Shown: positions 26,323 to 35,998, numbered from the stretch's first letter. The stretch: 64,000 bases of DNA from Reichenbachiella sp. (GCF_033344935.1 NZ_JAWPMM010000001.1:1598001-1662000), one strand, 5' to 3'. A program made the numbers and translations. The notes: generated from the sequence alone by a model not told the origin.

Positions 26323-27465
26323 ATGAGAGGAAAGAAGAAATTTTTATCGGCCATTCTGTTTTCTATGATCGCAGTATTATTTGTGAGATGTACAGAAGAG
26401 GCCAAAGATGCTTTAGATGAATTGACGGACACGGATATTTTGGTGAAAGTATCTGCTACGCAAGATGGCTCTGAAGCTGGAAACTCAGTGAAGTTTAATG
26501 TGAGTTTGCAAGACGCTAGCGGAGACGCAGTGACCAATTCTACAGGCGCTGCATTAACTGCTACTGCTGCTTTTTCTGGTACCGCTACTGCAGCGGATTT
26601 TGATACTGATTTACCAAGTACAATTAGTATTGCAAATGGTTCATCCAACACAACTGTTGAATTGGCAGTGAAAGATGATTCGGATGTCGAAGGGGAGGAA
26701 ACCCTTATTTTGACGCTAAGCGCGGCAAATGTAGGAGAAATCAGTATTGGAACAGCAACTGCAAAGGTTATTGATAATGATGAAGAAGTGCCTACTTCAA
26801 CAACTGATATCAGTGTGCTGAAAGATCATTTCTATCATACGACAGCATTGACATTTGATATCGGTGAGGAGTTTATTACCATTACGGCGAAAGACTTGCC
26901 TGATCATAAAAGTATGTATTATGATGCAGAAAATGATTTGTATGAAGACTATGATGAGCCAAATAATAATGATTTCAAGAAGAACCCAAATACCATTGGT
27001 GAGCAAAACTTAGTATATAAAATTCCAAGATATCCAGCGGAAGCAAGTGTTAAAGAAACTACCCCTATGGGTTCAATGGGAGTTGCCATTAATAGTGTAT
27101 CTATTTTCAATCAAGAAGCAGCTCCTGGTGATGATATTTTGGATGAATTGAATACGTTCGATCAGTATGAGGGGCACCCAGCAGGTACAGAGTATCACTA
27201 TCATATTGAGCCAGTTTGGTTGACTCAGTTCAGAGCCAATGCAGACAATGAAGCCCTTGTTGGGATATTGCTAGATGGGTTTCCTGTGTATGGTACGCAT
27301 GAGGATGGCGTTCAAGTGACTAATGATGATTTGAATGATTATCATGGACACTTTGGAGTAACTGACGATTTTCCAAATGGTATCTTTCATTACCACATCA
27401 CGGATGATTTACCTTGGATCAATGGTGATGGTTTTTACGGGACTCCAGGGACGGTTACTAACTAA
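26323..27465 (+). CDS. YHYH-domain lipoprotein with Calx-beta-like repeat
   Basis: 380 aa. Lipoprotein signal with FVRC (Cys24). Residues ~45-145 form a Calx-beta-like domain (DVEGEETLILTLS), and ~160-380 a YHYH domain with EYHYHIEP, GILLDGFPVYG, YHGHFGVT and GIFHYHIT. YHYH proteins are surface or periplasmic with probable metal binding through His. It is followed after 1 nt by a MORN lipoprotein and then SCO1, so a link to copper handling is plausible but inferred. Confidence 0.88.
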   Translation: MRGKKKFLSAILFSMIAVLFVRCTEEAKDALDELTDTDILVKVSATQDGSEAGNSVKFNVSLQDASGDAVTNSTGAALTATAAFSGTATAADFDTDLPSTISIANGSSNTTVELAVKDDSDVEGEETLILTLSAANVGEISIGTATAKVIDNDEEVPTSTTDISVLKDHFYHTTALTFDIGEEFITITAKDLPDHKSMYYDAENDLYEDYDEPNNNDFKKNPNTIGEQNLVYKIPRYPAEASVKETTPMGSMGVAINSVSIFNQEAAPGDDILDELNTFDQYEGHPAGTEYHYHIEPVWLTQFRANADNEALVGILLDGFPVYGTHEDGVQVTNDDLNDYHGHFGVTDDFPNGIFHYHITDDLPWINGDGFYGTPGTVTN

Positions 27466-27466
27466 A

Positions 27467-28087
27467 ATGAAATATTACTTATTGTTTTTTTTGGCAATGA
27501 GTGTAGTGGCTTGTGATTCATCTTTAGATGAATCACAAGCCACTAATTTGAAAGGACAAATCCCTAAAGTGGAATTGTTGGAAAGTGACTCTCGGTTGTC
27601 TCGTGCCAATGACGGTACTATTTATTTGGATACTACTGTTTATTATGGATATCTCATCAGTTTTTATTCAGATAGCACAATCAAATCCAAAAAGGCCTTT
27701 TACCAAGGAAAATTGGAAGGGGACTTTGTGTCGTATTATCCAAATGGTCAAATCTCCAGTCTAAGACCTTATCACCTTGGAGAAAAGCATGGAGAGCACT
27801 TGGGCTATTACAAAAATGGGCAGCTTCAGTTTCAATACTTCTTTGAACATGGTTTTGGTCAAGGGACACACAAAACATGGTATCCAAATGGAGACTTGAA
27901 GATGGAGATGAATTATGTGGATGGCAAGGAGAGAGGCCTTCAACGCGTATGGAGAGCAGACGGTAAAATGAGATCCAACTATGTCGTCAGAGAAAATGGG
28001 CGGAAATATGGAAAACTCGGGCTCAAGCGATGTGCAAAAATTGATAGTGAAACTGGGGATGTAGATCCTTACAAAGGAAATTTATGA
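27467..28087 (+). CDS. MORN-repeat lipoprotein (YwqK-like)
   Basis: 206 aa from the ATG at 27467; upstream frame inside the previous gene is discarded because it hides the signal peptide. Lipobox VVAC (Cys17). From residue ~60 several MORN-variant repeats of ~22 aa (GDFVSYYPNGQI, GEHLGYYKNGQL, GTHKTWYPNGDL, GLQRVWRADGKM). Database labels as YwqK-type antitoxins for this family are not evidence of toxin-antitoxin function. The first codons of the mature protein contain a perfect 19-bp hairpin. Confidence 0.88.
   Translation: MKYYLLFFLAMSVVACDSSLDESQATNLKGQIPKVELLESDSRLSRANDGTIYLDTTVYYGYLISFYSDSTIKSKKAFYQGKLEGDFVSYYPNGQISSLRPYHLGEKHGEHLGYYKNGQLQFQYFFEHGFGQGTHKTWYPNGDLKMEMNYVDGKERGLQRVWRADGKMRSNYVVRENGRKYGKLGLKRCAKIDSETGDVDPYKGNL
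27504..27545. repeat. Perfect 19-bp inverted repeat inside the MORN lipoprotein gene
   Basis: Arms at 27504-27522 and 27527-27545, loop TTTA. It encodes the region around the lipobox Cys (VACDSSLDESQA). Such a stem in a coding sequence is unusual and could attenuate or process the operon mRNA. Confidence 0.9.
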
Positions 28088-28743
28088 TAAAGTATTCAAT
28101 GATTGTTATGGGATTGGTTGCGAGTATATGGAGCTGCTCATCATCTTCTGAGAAGAGGATGAATCCAGAGATTGCGTTGCCCTTTTATAGTGATGTGAAT
28201 TTTACCCCAGAATGGATAGAAGCAGGGGATGCTAAGTATGACTCTATTCATACCATCAAGAATTTTTCATTTGTCAATCAAAAGGGTGACACGATCACCA
28301 ACGAAACCTTCGATGGCAAAATCTACGTCACGAACTTCTTTTTCACGATTTGCCCTAACGTCTGTCCTCGGATGACTAAAAACCTCAAGAAGATTCAAGC
28401 TGAATTCGCTAGTGACGAATCTGTAAAAATCCTATCGCACACGGTGATGCCGTGGGTAGACTCTGTAGGCCGTTTGGCTGAATATGCACAGCTCAATGAT
28501 ATTGATGTCAATCAATGGCAGCTAGTCACCGGAGACAAATCTTCACTCTATGATATGGCAAGAAATGCCTACTTCGCAGATGAAGGATTCGGCAAGACTG
28601 TGACTACTGACGAAGATTTTCTGCATACCGAAAATATTATGCTAATTGATGCGAACAGACGGATTCGTGGCGTGTATAATGGGACCCTGCCCCTTGAAAT
28701 GAAGCGGATGATTGAAGATATCTATACGCTGAAAAAAGAATAA
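28084..28743 (+). CDS. SCO1/SenC family copper chaperone, lipoprotein
   Basis: 219 aa. Possible lipobox WSC near residue 18, then a thioredoxin fold with the copper ligands Cys90 and Cys94 (CPNVCPRM) and His181 (FLHTENIML). It delivers copper to the CuA site of cytochrome oxidase or acts as an envelope thiol reductase. Overlaps the MORN gene as ATGA, last of the three-gene operon. Confidence 0.93.
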   Translation: MIKYSMIVMGLVASIWSCSSSSEKRMNPEIALPFYSDVNFTPEWIEAGDAKYDSIHTIKNFSFVNQKGDTITNETFDGKIYVTNFFFTICPNVCPRMTKNLKKIQAEFASDESVKILSHTVMPWVDSVGRLAEYAQLNDIDVNQWQLVTGDKSSLYDMARNAYFADEGFGKTVTTDEDFLHTENIMLIDANRRIRGVYNGTLPLEMKRMIEDIYTLKKE

Positions 28744-28759
28744 GCGCTTTCGTTCGAGT

Positions 28760-29407
28760 TTACTCTAAGCCCTCAAAGAACTCTTTTAGGTAACTCTCAA
28801 GGAAAGGCAGCTCTATCATATCAGTGACTAGGAGAAACCCTAGAATCATAACAAGTCCAAATACTAAGAACAGAATACAACCCATTCTGCTGGAATTTTT
28901 GGCTGTAGACTTATCTATGTTTTGATAGCTGGCTACGGTCTCTGGCATTGCGTTTTCTTTGAGGAGTTTGGTGTCAAAGTAAACACCCCAAACGCGTTTG
29001 GCCAGATGGATTTCCACCAGGTCGCCAACGTTGAATTGATTATACACTTCCTCGCTGATCGATCTTTTTTGTTCTCCAAAATAGAAGTAGTAGGTGTAGG
29101 AGTTTCGACTGTTTTTGTTTGACTTGACGGTGTAGTGCTTGTTCGTAATCACGCCTTGCCAAATCTTTTTCTCGTTTTCTCTGAGATCCAACTTGAAAGC
29201 CCGATAGATCGTAACAAACGCAATGACAAAAAGCGTGTCAATCAAAAGCGTAAAAAAAACCAATCCCATTCCATAATTGACCACTGCCAGAATCACCAAA
29301 ATAAATATCCCCATGGGGACAAGCAATTTAGATTTCTTCTCGAGCTTTTCTTGCTCGTCTTGACTCATCTGGGCAAAAGTGATTTTAAGAAGATTGGTTG
29401 GTTTCAT
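28760..29407 (-). CDS. Membrane protein of unknown function
   Basis: 215 aa. Two TM helices at ~29-70, a cytosolic/periplasmic beta-rich middle (VITNKHYTVKS, VGDLVEIHLAKRVWGVYF, resembling an NfeD/DUF-type small barrel) and a C-terminal TM helix at ~177-195. No family recognised with confidence. Convergent with the SCO1 gene. Confidence 0.75.
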   Translation of the reverse strand: MKPTNLLKITFAQMSQDEQEKLEKKSKLLVPMGIFILVILAVVNYGMGLVFFTLLIDTLFVIAFVTIYRAFKLDLRENEKKIWQGVITNKHYTVKSNKNSRNSYTYYFYFGEQKRSISEEVYNQFNVGDLVEIHLAKRVWGVYFDTKLLKENAMPETVASYQNIDKSTAKNSSRMGCILFLVFGLVMILGFLLVTDMIELPFLESYLKEFFEGLE

Positions 29408-29738
29408 TTATTATTAATTTCTGCTCATTATTTGCGGATCTGATCCGCCATCTACTCCGGCGCCATAGACAGATGCCGTAACGGGTCCGGCAATATTCGG
29501 ATTAGGGTGTAATATTAGTTGATTTACTGATAGTCACGTCTGTCCTGTAGCTGTACGATGTACTGGTGGATTAACTCTATTACAAGGTTGATGTCTTAGC
29601 CCGCCCTAGTTGGTATTGTCACCAACTAGCCATCCTAGAGTTTTTAAACCACAATATCTTGGTCTTTTGACCAATTGAGCTGTTCACTGCCTTCTATTTG
29701 CTTTAGTTTGTTGGAGACAACTCCAGCAAAGGCAAGAG
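29408..29738. other. Gene-free stretch with a broken M42 end and small hairpins
   Basis: Besides the M42 remnant, it holds the palindrome GCGGATC-T-GATCCGC (29434-29448), CTAGTTGG/CCAACTAG (29606-29629) and TTGGTC-TTTT-GACCAA (near 29662). No complete gene seen. Confidence 0.5.
29524..29598 (-). pseudogene. Remnant of the 3' end of an M42 aminopeptidase gene
   Basis: Read on the minus strand it gives DINLVIELIHQYIVQLQD-RRDYQ-stop, aligning with the C-terminus of the intact M42 gene (DINHVIELIYQYLVQLKDG). 16 of 23 residues match. A stop precedes it in frame. It is separated from the intact gene by one unrelated gene. Confidence 0.75.
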
Positions 29739-30497
29739 TTATTTGACTTTATTTACAGATACTTCATTGACTGTAATTCTACCTGACCCTCCTTGACAGT
29801 GTAGGTGAATTCTCATGGCGTTTGTTTCAGTTGCAATGAATTTAACGCCTATGGTTTCACCTTCTTCTGTGGGAATAGTGGGAGTGATTGGGTACTTAAC
29901 AGACGAATTTCCACCTTTGGTGTCATGTAGCCATAACTGAAATTTCATAGTTGCATTTTTAGTGGCAGCAACTTGGCATGAGACTTCATATTTATTTCCA
30001 TTGAATATACCATTTTTAAGATCATAGCAAGCTCCAAAAAAGTTGTTAGGGTCAATTAATTCTTCTGGTGCTGCTTCGAAAATCATTTTGTTGTCTTGAA
30101 TCCTATTAGTCTTATTTGGATTTTTGGTTCCCCAATAGTTTAAACTCCAGGATGTCGGATTTGTAAAATTTTCTTTAAAAATTAATTCTTTCTTAATTTT
30201 TGCCAGAACAAGTCTATCTATCTTTCGATATATTGGAAATAAAAATGTAATAAAGACGATGGATCCAACAATTATGGAGGCCAAACTAACTTCGTAAGTT
30301 TGACTTAGAAGCTCGAATAATTTATCCCCAAAAACTTCATAGCCCATTCTTATTAGACGAACTAAAACCAGTAAAATACTTTCACCAAGTTTAGTAATTA
30401 CTCCAGTCAGGATCAAGGCTGTAATTATACTCAGCCAGGAGGTTCCACGCTTTAGTTCAAAAGGAAGAAGTCTAATTAATGATTTCTTAATCCACAC
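29739..30497 (-). CDS. Membrane protein with C-terminal beta-sandwich, possibly acquired
   Basis: 252 aa, function unknown. Two TM segments (~20-45 and ~70-92), then a ~150-residue extracytoplasmic domain of the carbohydrate-binding-module type (FKENFTNPTSWSLNYWG opening, IHLHCQGGSGRITVNEVSV closing strand). More AT-rich than its neighbours. It sits 9 nt after the intact M42 gene and upstream of an M42 3' remnant, so it was probably inserted here together with a replacement gene end. Confidence 0.75.
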   Translation of the reverse strand: MWIKKSLIRLLPFELKRGTSWLSIITALILTGVITKLGESILLVLVRLIRMGYEVFGDKLFELLSQTYEVSLASIIVGSIVFITFLFPIYRKIDRLVLAKIKKELIFKENFTNPTSWSLNYWGTKNPNKTNRIQDNKMIFEAAPEELIDPNNFFGACYDLKNGIFNGNKYEVSCQVAATKNATMKFQLWLHDTKGGNSSVKYPITPTIPTEEGETIGVKFIATETNAMRIHLHCQGGSGRITVNEVSVNKVK

Positions 30498-30506
30498 GAC
30501 TTATAT

Positions 30507-31577
30507 TTATTTTATATACCGATAATCCTCCCCATCCTTTAGCTGAACCAAGTACTGGTAGATCAATTCGATCACATGGTTGATGTCGTCGTAGTGCGCG
30601 GTTTCCACAGTAGTATGCATGTACTTCAGAGGTAAAGAAATCAAAGCAGAAGCCACGCCTTCATTAGAGTAGGCGAATGCATCCGTATCCGTGCCTGTGG
30701 CTCTGGAAGTAGCCGCGCGTTGGTACGGGATTTTGTTCTTTTCTGCCGTTTTGATGATGTCCGAAAGGAGGTTGTTTTGCACTGCTGGACCGAATGTGAG
30801 TACTGGGCCTTTGCCGGCCTTCTGATCACCACTGAGTTTCTTGTCGTACATCGGTGAGTGTGTATCGTGGCACACATCGGTGATTACCGCTACGTTGGGT
30901 TTGATACGAGCAGCCATCATTTCAGCACCACGGAGCCCGATTTCTTCTTGCACAGCATTTACTATGTATAGTCCAAATGGTAAGTCCACTTTGTTCTCTT
31001 TCAGTTTTCTAGCCACTTCAGCGATCATAAAACCGCCGATCCGATTGTCCAAAGCTCTTCCGCAAACGAACTTTTTGTTTAGGTCCATCAGTTCATCGTC
31101 GAAAGTGATCACACAGCCTACTTTTACGCCGAGCGCTTCGACTTCTTTCTTAGACTCACAGCCCAAGTCGATAAAAATATTGTCAAGCGCGGGTGCTTTC
31201 TCATTGTTGTCTTTTCGTACATGAATCGCTGGCCAGCCGAACACGCCTTTGACAATACCTTTCTCAGTAAAGATATTCACCCGTTTTGAAGGAGCGATCT
31301 GGTGATCAGATCCGCCATTACGAATGACATAGATATAACCGTTGTCGTCGATGTAGTTGACGAACCAGGAGATTTCATCTGCATGTGCTTCGATCACCAC
31401 TTTGTAGTCCGCCTTTGGATTGATCACAGCCGCCACCGAACCGTAAGTGTCGGTGATGTAGTCATCTGTATAAGGTTTTACATAGTCCAACCAGATTTTC
31501 TGTCCCGAAGACTCAAATCCGGTAGGTGAGGCGTTGTTCAGGTATTCGTATAAAAACTTTTCGCTTTTTTTATTCAT
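30507..31577 (-). CDS. M42 family metallopeptidase (aminopeptidase/cellulase M-like)
   Basis: 356 aa from MNKKSEKF, the usual family start; an ATG 27 nt upstream is less likely. Metal and catalytic residues are seen in EAHADE, GRALDNRIGG, VQEEIGLRG, ITDVCHD and the late His of KYMHTTVE. A cytosolic dinuclear-metal aminopeptidase that forms tetrahedral dodecamers in relatives. Confidence 0.93.
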   Translation of the reverse strand: MNKKSEKFLYEYLNNASPTGFESSGQKIWLDYVKPYTDDYITDTYGSVAAVINPKADYKVVIEAHADEISWFVNYIDDNGYIYVIRNGGSDHQIAPSKRVNIFTEKGIVKGVFGWPAIHVRKDNNEKAPALDNIFIDLGCESKKEVEALGVKVGCVITFDDELMDLNKKFVCGRALDNRIGGFMIAEVARKLKENKVDLPFGLYIVNAVQEEIGLRGAEMMAARIKPNVAVITDVCHDTHSPMYDKKLSGDQKAGKGPVLTFGPAVQNNLLSDIIKTAEKNKIPYQRAATSRATGTDTDAFAYSNEGVASALISLPLKYMHTTVETAHYDDINHVIELIYQYLVQLKDGEDYRYIK

Positions 31578-31661
31578 GTTCAAATCAATATCTATTAAGG
31601 CCATCCCGTTGTTGGTGAAGGAACTTCCTTATCTATGGCAGGTTATCTACCATTGATAAGA

Positions 31662-31698
31662 AGATTTCTCCGGTCGTTCCTCCCTTGCGAAATGACAG
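31662..31698. repeat. Dispersed intergenic repeat, copy 1
   Basis: AGATTTCTCcGGTCGTtCcTCCC..GCGAAATGAC pattern. A close relative lies at 47929-47962. Probably a REP-like intergenic element of this genome. Confidence 0.45.
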
Positions 31699-31746
31699 TC
31701 TAACCTAATAACCGTTGACTGTCGACTGAAGGCCATCGACTAATTC

Positions 31747-33303
31747 CTACAACGGAATATTTCCGTGCTTCTTTCGAGGCATGTTGCCCACTTTGTTTTC
31801 TAGCATACCGAACGCAGAAATCAACTTCTTTCTGGTATTGTGCGGTAGGATCACTTCATCCACATAGCCACGAGCTGCCGCGATATATGGGTTGGCAAAT
31901 TTCTCTGTGTATTCGTCTACCTTTTCGTCCAGTTTCGCTTGCGGATCGTCTGCCGCTTTGATTTCATTTTTGAAAATGATTTCAGCAGCCCCCTTGGCAC
32001 CCATTACCGCGATTTCCGCTGTTGGCCAAGCGTAGTTCATATCCGCTCCGATGTGCTTGGAGTTCATCACGTCATAGGCTCCACCGTAGGCTTTTCTGGT
32101 GATCACCGTAATCCTCGGAACAGTAGCTTCGCTAAAAGCATACAGGAGTTTGGCGCCATTCATAATGATGGCATTCCATTCCTGATCTGTACCAGGCAAG
32201 AATCCTGGTACATCTTCCAATACCAAAAGCGGAATATTGAAACAATCGCAAAATCTTACGAATCTCGCTCCTTTCACACTGGCGTCATTGTCTAAAACTC
32301 CAGCCAAACTCGCTGGCTGGTTAGCCACAATACCGATGCTTCTACCACCCAGTCGAGCAAAGCCGACTACAATATTTTCTGCATAGTTTTTATGCACCTC
32401 GAAGAAATCTCCTCCGTCTACAATACCTTCAATCACCTCTTTGATGTCATAAGGTTGATTAGGGTTGGTTGGGACAATTTCGTCCAATTGCTTTCTTACT
32501 TCATCACCCGCCTCATAAGGAAGCATTTCTGGCGTTTCCTCGCAGTTTTGAGGAATGAAACTCAACAGTCTTTTAATATTTTTAATGCACTCCACTTCAT
32601 TGGCGCAAGAGAAATGAGTGACACCACTCTTTGTGCTGTGGGTACTGGCTCCTCCAAGCTCTTCTGCCGTTACATCTTCTTGGGTCACTGTTTTCACTAC
32701 GTTCGGACCGGTCACAAACATGTAGGAAGTATTTTCTACCATCATGATAAAATCGGTGATGGCTGGAGAGTATACCGCTCCACCAGCACAAGGACCCATA
32801 ATCGCAGAGATCTGTGGAACCACTCCAGAGGCCAACGTATTCCTGTAAAAGATGTCCGCATAGCCACCCAGGGAAACTACGCCTTCTTGAATCCTTGCTC
32901 CGCCAGAGTCATTCAAGCCGATGACAGGCGCGCCATTTTGCATGGCCAGATCCATGATTTTCACAATCTTCTCGGCATAGGTTTCGGAAAGCGAACCGCC
33001 AAATACAGTAAAGTCCTGGCTGAAAACGTACACCAAACGACCATTGACTTGACCGTAACCTGTGACTACTCCATCGCCCAAAATCTTTTGCTTGTCCAAT
33101 CCAAAATCTGTCGCTCTATGAGTAACGAACTTTCCAATCTCTTCAAAAGTACCCTCATCTATGAGGAGTTCGATTCGCTCGCGAGCGGTTAGTTTTCCTT
33201 TTTTGTGTTGGGACTCAATTCTTTTCTCACCGCCACCAAGTAGGGCTTCTTGATTGAGTTTTTCTAAGTATTGGATTTTTTCTTCTGAAGATTTAAAATT
33301 CAT
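31747..33303 (-). CDS. Acyl-CoA carboxylase carboxyltransferase (beta) subunit
   Basis: 518 aa, crotonase-type carboxyltransferase of the propionyl-CoA carboxylase beta family. Seen are [45 protein letters not shown] (acyl-CoA site) and [11 protein letters not shown] with [13 protein letters not shown] (biotin site). It makes methylmalonyl-CoA from propionyl-CoA with a biotin-carrying alpha subunit that is not in the window. Confidence 0.94.
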   Translation of the reverse strand: MNFKSSEEKIQYLEKLNQEALLGGGEKRIESQHKKGKLTARERIELLIDEGTFEEIGKFVTHRATDFGLDKQKILGDGVVTGYGQVNGRLVYVFSQDFTVFGGSLSETYAEKIVKIMDLAMQNGAPVIGLNDSGGARIQEGVVSLGGYADIFYRNTLASGVVPQISAIMGPCAGGAVYSPAITDFIMMVENTSYMFVTGPNVVKTVTQEDVTAEELGGASTHSTKSGVTHFSCANEVECIKNIKRLLSFIPQNCEETPEMLPYEAGDEVRKQLDEIVPTNPNQPYDIKEVIEGIVDGGDFFEVHKNYAENIVVGFARLGGRSIGIVANQPASLAGVLDNDASVKGARFVRFCDCFNIPLLVLEDVPGFLPGTDQEWNAIIMNGAKLLYAFSEATVPRITVITRKAYGGAYDVMNSKHIGADMNYAWPTAEIAVMGAKGAAEIIFKNEIKAADDPQAKLDEKVDEYTEKFANPYIAAARGYVDEVILPHNTRKKLISAFGMLENKVGNMPRKKHGNIPL

Positions 33304-33375
33304 TTCGACTTGGGTTATTAGTTCGGCTCAAATATAGGCATTGGCGTAAATATGACCGTAGGTTTTTTGTCCCAA

Positions 33376-33404
33376 TTGGGTTCTCATTTTTATTCATAAA
33401 TTAG
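33376..33404 (+). promoter_or_regulatory. Promoter candidate for ppx/gppA
   Basis: TTGG at 33376 and TAAATTAG at 33397-33404, close to TTTG/TAnnTTTG, 20 nt before the ATG. Confidence 0.35.
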
Positions 33405-33423
33405 CGGAATTTTAAAAATCAGT

Positions 33424-34338
33424 ATGAGAGTAGGAATTATTGACATAGGGACGAACACTTTTCATTTGCTTATAGCAGATCGCACTCGAGATATGAAAAT
33501 CCTTCATAAGGAGAAGGTGGCTGTCCGTTTAGGCAAAGGGGGGATCAGCAACAATGTCATTCAGCCAGATGCCATGGAACGTGCAGTGGTTACGCTCACT
33601 GATTTTGCTCAAAAAATGAAGAATGAAGTGGTAGATGAAATTATCGTGTCTGCTACTAGTGCAGTAAGAAATGCTGGTAATCAACAAGAATTTGTTGATT
33701 TGATCAAGGAAAAAGTAGGACTGGAAATTCGTGTGCTATCAGGAGAGGAGGAAGCTGCCTTGATTCATAAAGGAGTGAGTGAGTACATCGACTTTGGTGA
33801 AGAGACGGGTTTGATTATGGACATCGGTGGCGGAAGCATTGAGTTTATACTAGCCAATAAGAGCGAAGTCAAGTGGTTGAAGAGTTATGAACTTGGCGGA
33901 CAGCGATTGATAGATCAGTTTCATCACACTGATCCAATTTCAAATGATGAAAAAGATAAATTAACTTCTTATCTCGTAGAAAATCTGGGTGAAGTAATTA
34001 GTCAGTGCAAAAAGCATAAAGCGGCCTATTTGATTGGTTCATCTGGTTCTTTTGATACGCTTTGGGATATTCATGCAAGAATACCTGGAGCCAGACCTAT
34101 GCAAAAACCAATTTTGTACAAAGACTATTTTGAAGAAATTCATGAAGAACTCATGGTGTTGAATAGAGAAGAACGACTAGCGATACCAGGTATGATTCCC
34201 ATGCGGGTGGATATGATTGTATCTGCTTCGGTGGCTATCAAAGTCATGATGGATCATTGCCATTTTGATCAAATAAAAGTTTCGCCATTTGCACTAAAAG
34301 AGGGGCTCTTGTATCACGGTTTACCAAAAAGAAAATAA
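33424..34338 (+). CDS. Ppx/GppA-family exopolyphosphatase-like phosphatase
   Basis: 304 aa. ASKHA-fold ATPase motifs: DIGTNTFHLLIAD (residues 6-18), ATSAVRNAGN, SGEEEAALI, and the second phosphate loop IMDIGGGSIEFI near 138. The short form (N-terminal two-lobed part only) hydrolyses polyphosphate and/or pppGpp. Followed after 9 nt by the Ldh-type gene. Confidence 0.93.
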   Translation: MRVGIIDIGTNTFHLLIADRTRDMKILHKEKVAVRLGKGGISNNVIQPDAMERAVVTLTDFAQKMKNEVVDEIIVSATSAVRNAGNQQEFVDLIKEKVGLEIRVLSGEEEAALIHKGVSEYIDFGEETGLIMDIGGGSIEFILANKSEVKWLKSYELGGQRLIDQFHHTDPISNDEKDKLTSYLVENLGEVISQCKKHKAAYLIGSSGSFDTLWDIHARIPGARPMQKPILYKDYFEEIHEELMVLNREERLAIPGMIPMRVDMIVSASVAIKVMMDHCHFDQIKVSPFALKEGLLYHGLPKRK

Positions 34339-34347
34339 ATTCGCCAT

Positions 34348-35415
34348 ATGTACAGCTATCAGAGATTATTTGACTTTGCCAAGCAAGTCTTCGTGTCCAT
34401 GGGGCATACAGAAAAAATGGCCGATACTGCCGCTACTGTATTAGTGAGTGCCGATATGCGCGGGGTGGATTCTCATGGTATCGCACGGCTCAAAGGTTAT
34501 GTGAGATTGTGGGAAGTCAAGCGTATCAATGCCAAGCCTATTTTTCAAATTGAACATGAAACGCCTTCTACCGCAGTTTTAAATGCGGATGAATCCTTGG
34601 GCCTGATCTCAGGCCCAGAGGCCATGAAGATTGCCATGATCAAGGCCAAAAGTGTAGGGACAGGCTGGGTGTCGGTAAAGAATTCTAATCACTATGGTAT
34701 TGCTGGCTATCATGCCATGATGGCTTTGGAGCAGGATATGATTGGTATCTCCATGACCAATGCAAGTCCTTTGGTAGCTCCGACTTTTTCTAAAGAAAGA
34801 TTGTTGGGTACCAATCCAATAGCTGTGGCGATTCCTGCTGGAAAGCAACCACCATTTGTAGCTGACATGGCTACCACCACGGCTGCCAACGGTAAGTTGG
34901 AAATTCTACAAAGAAAAGAAGAAGATGCACCACTAGGTTGGGTACAAGATCAAGAAGGAAACCCAACCACCAATGCCAATGGCGTGAAAGAGGGTGGAGC
35001 CTTATTGCCGCTGGGAGGAGATAGAGAACACGCTTCGCACAAGGGTTATATCTTGGGTTCTATAGTAGATATTTTTTCTGCGGTACTTTCTGGGGCTAAC
35101 TATGGCCCTTGGGTGCCGCCGTTTGTCAGCTTTATTGATCCGGTGTCTGATCCTGTTGGAGAAGGATTAGGTCATTTCTTTGGGGCCATGCGAATTGATG
35201 CTTTCAGAAAGGCAGATGAATTCAAAGATCACATGGATACCTGGATCGAAAGATTTAGATCATCTACGCCTATTGATGCAGAAAATCCAGTTCAAATTCC
35301 TGGTGATTATGAAAGGAATATGGAAGCTACTCGCAGTAAAGAGGGTATACCTTTGCTTGATCCAGTGGTGCAGGATCTCAACGAACTAGCAGAAAAGTTT
35401 AAGCTGAAGTTTTAA
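34348..35415 (+). CDS. Ldh family (malate/lactate/ureidoglycolate-type) oxidoreductase
   Basis: 355 aa. Type-2 NAD(P)-dependent malate/L-lactate dehydrogenase family, unrelated to Rossmann LDHs. Shows ADMRGVDSHGIARL, VKNSNHYGIAGYHAM (catalytic His), LLGTNPIAVAIP and FVADMATTTAANGKLE. The 2-hydroxy acid used cannot be told. Its stop overlaps the convergent neighbour's stop. Confidence 0.92.
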   Translation: MYSYQRLFDFAKQVFVSMGHTEKMADTAATVLVSADMRGVDSHGIARLKGYVRLWEVKRINAKPIFQIEHETPSTAVLNADESLGLISGPEAMKIAMIKAKSVGTGWVSVKNSNHYGIAGYHAMMALEQDMIGISMTNASPLVAPTFSKERLLGTNPIAVAIPAGKQPPFVADMATTTAANGKLEILQRKEEDAPLGWVQDQEGNPTTNANGVKEGGALLPLGGDREHASHKGYILGSIVDIFSAVLSGANYGPWVPPFVSFIDPVSDPVGEGLGHFFGAMRIDAFRKADEFKDHMDTWIERFRSSTPIDAENPVQIPGDYERNMEATRSKEGIPLLDPVVQDLNELAEKFKLKF

Positions 35416-35963
35416 AAGCCAATTCCTACATTCATGCCTATGACCCAAGGACTGTCATATCTGCCGTTGTCCCCTCCGTCTGAATAGAGTACGTTGTACA
35501 ACGCATAGAAATTTAAAAAGCCTTTTCCCCCCATGGGTTGTGAAACTCCAGCACCCAATAAAAAAGTATCGTATGTAGCTCGCCCACCTTCAACTAAATC
35601 TAAGAAGAAGATTTCATATTGCGCCATTACAAAAAATGGCTTGTAAACGACATATTGCGTATAGAAGTTTATCCCATAATCGTTAAAAGATTGATTAATC
35701 GGTTCTTTATATTTGAAATATTGGTAGGTAAGTCCAATTCCAGCATTCCACTTTTCTGTAATCCTATACCCAACCTGTCCACTTATGTTGACCCAAACTT
35801 GTCTGTCGCTGATACCAAACCCTCCAAGCCCACCGCCAACGTAAACTTTGTCGATCCAGGCAGGTCTATCGTTTCCAAGTGCATTTCCATAATTTTCCTG
35901 GGCTGAACTTTCAGTAATGTAAAGGACACCAAAGAGCACAAGTAGAATTAATCTTTTTGTCAT
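35412..35963 (-). CDS. Outer-membrane beta-barrel protein
   Basis: 183 aa with an N-terminal signal peptide (LILLVLFGVLYITESSAQ). The rest alternates amphipathic strands with Gly turns (GGGLGGFGIS, VGYRITEKWNAGIGLTYQY) and ends in a Phe (GMNVGIGF), as expected of small outer-membrane barrels. Function unknown. May be followed by the septum gene on the same strand upstream. Confidence 0.82.
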   Translation of the reverse strand: MTKRLILLVLFGVLYITESSAQENYGNALGNDRPAWIDKVYVGGGLGGFGISDRQVWVNISGQVGYRITEKWNAGIGLTYQYFKYKEPINQSFNDYGINFYTQYVVYKPFFVMAQYEIFFLDLVEGGRATYDTFLLGAGVSQPMGGKGFLNFYALYNVLYSDGGDNGRYDSPWVIGMNVGIGF

Positions 35964-35998
35964 TCGTTTAGGATTTAATAAAAGATAAAAAAGGAATT

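Noticed and set aside
27467-28087. Toxin-antitoxin assignment for the YwqK-like gene
   Set aside because: MORN-variant repeats and a lipoprotein signal; no toxin gene beside it. It belongs to the YHYH/SCO1 operon.
29414-29530. Frame encoding ...VYGAGVDGGSDPQIMSRN on the minus strand
   Set aside because: No start codon and a stop just upstream. Its GGSDPQI resembles NGGSDHQI of the M42 protein but is not in collinear order with the M42 remnant, so taken as chance.
32392-33192. 266-codon frame on the plus strand
   Set aside because: Antisense shadow of the acyl-CoA carboxylase beta gene, which has full family motifs; no domain in the shadow.
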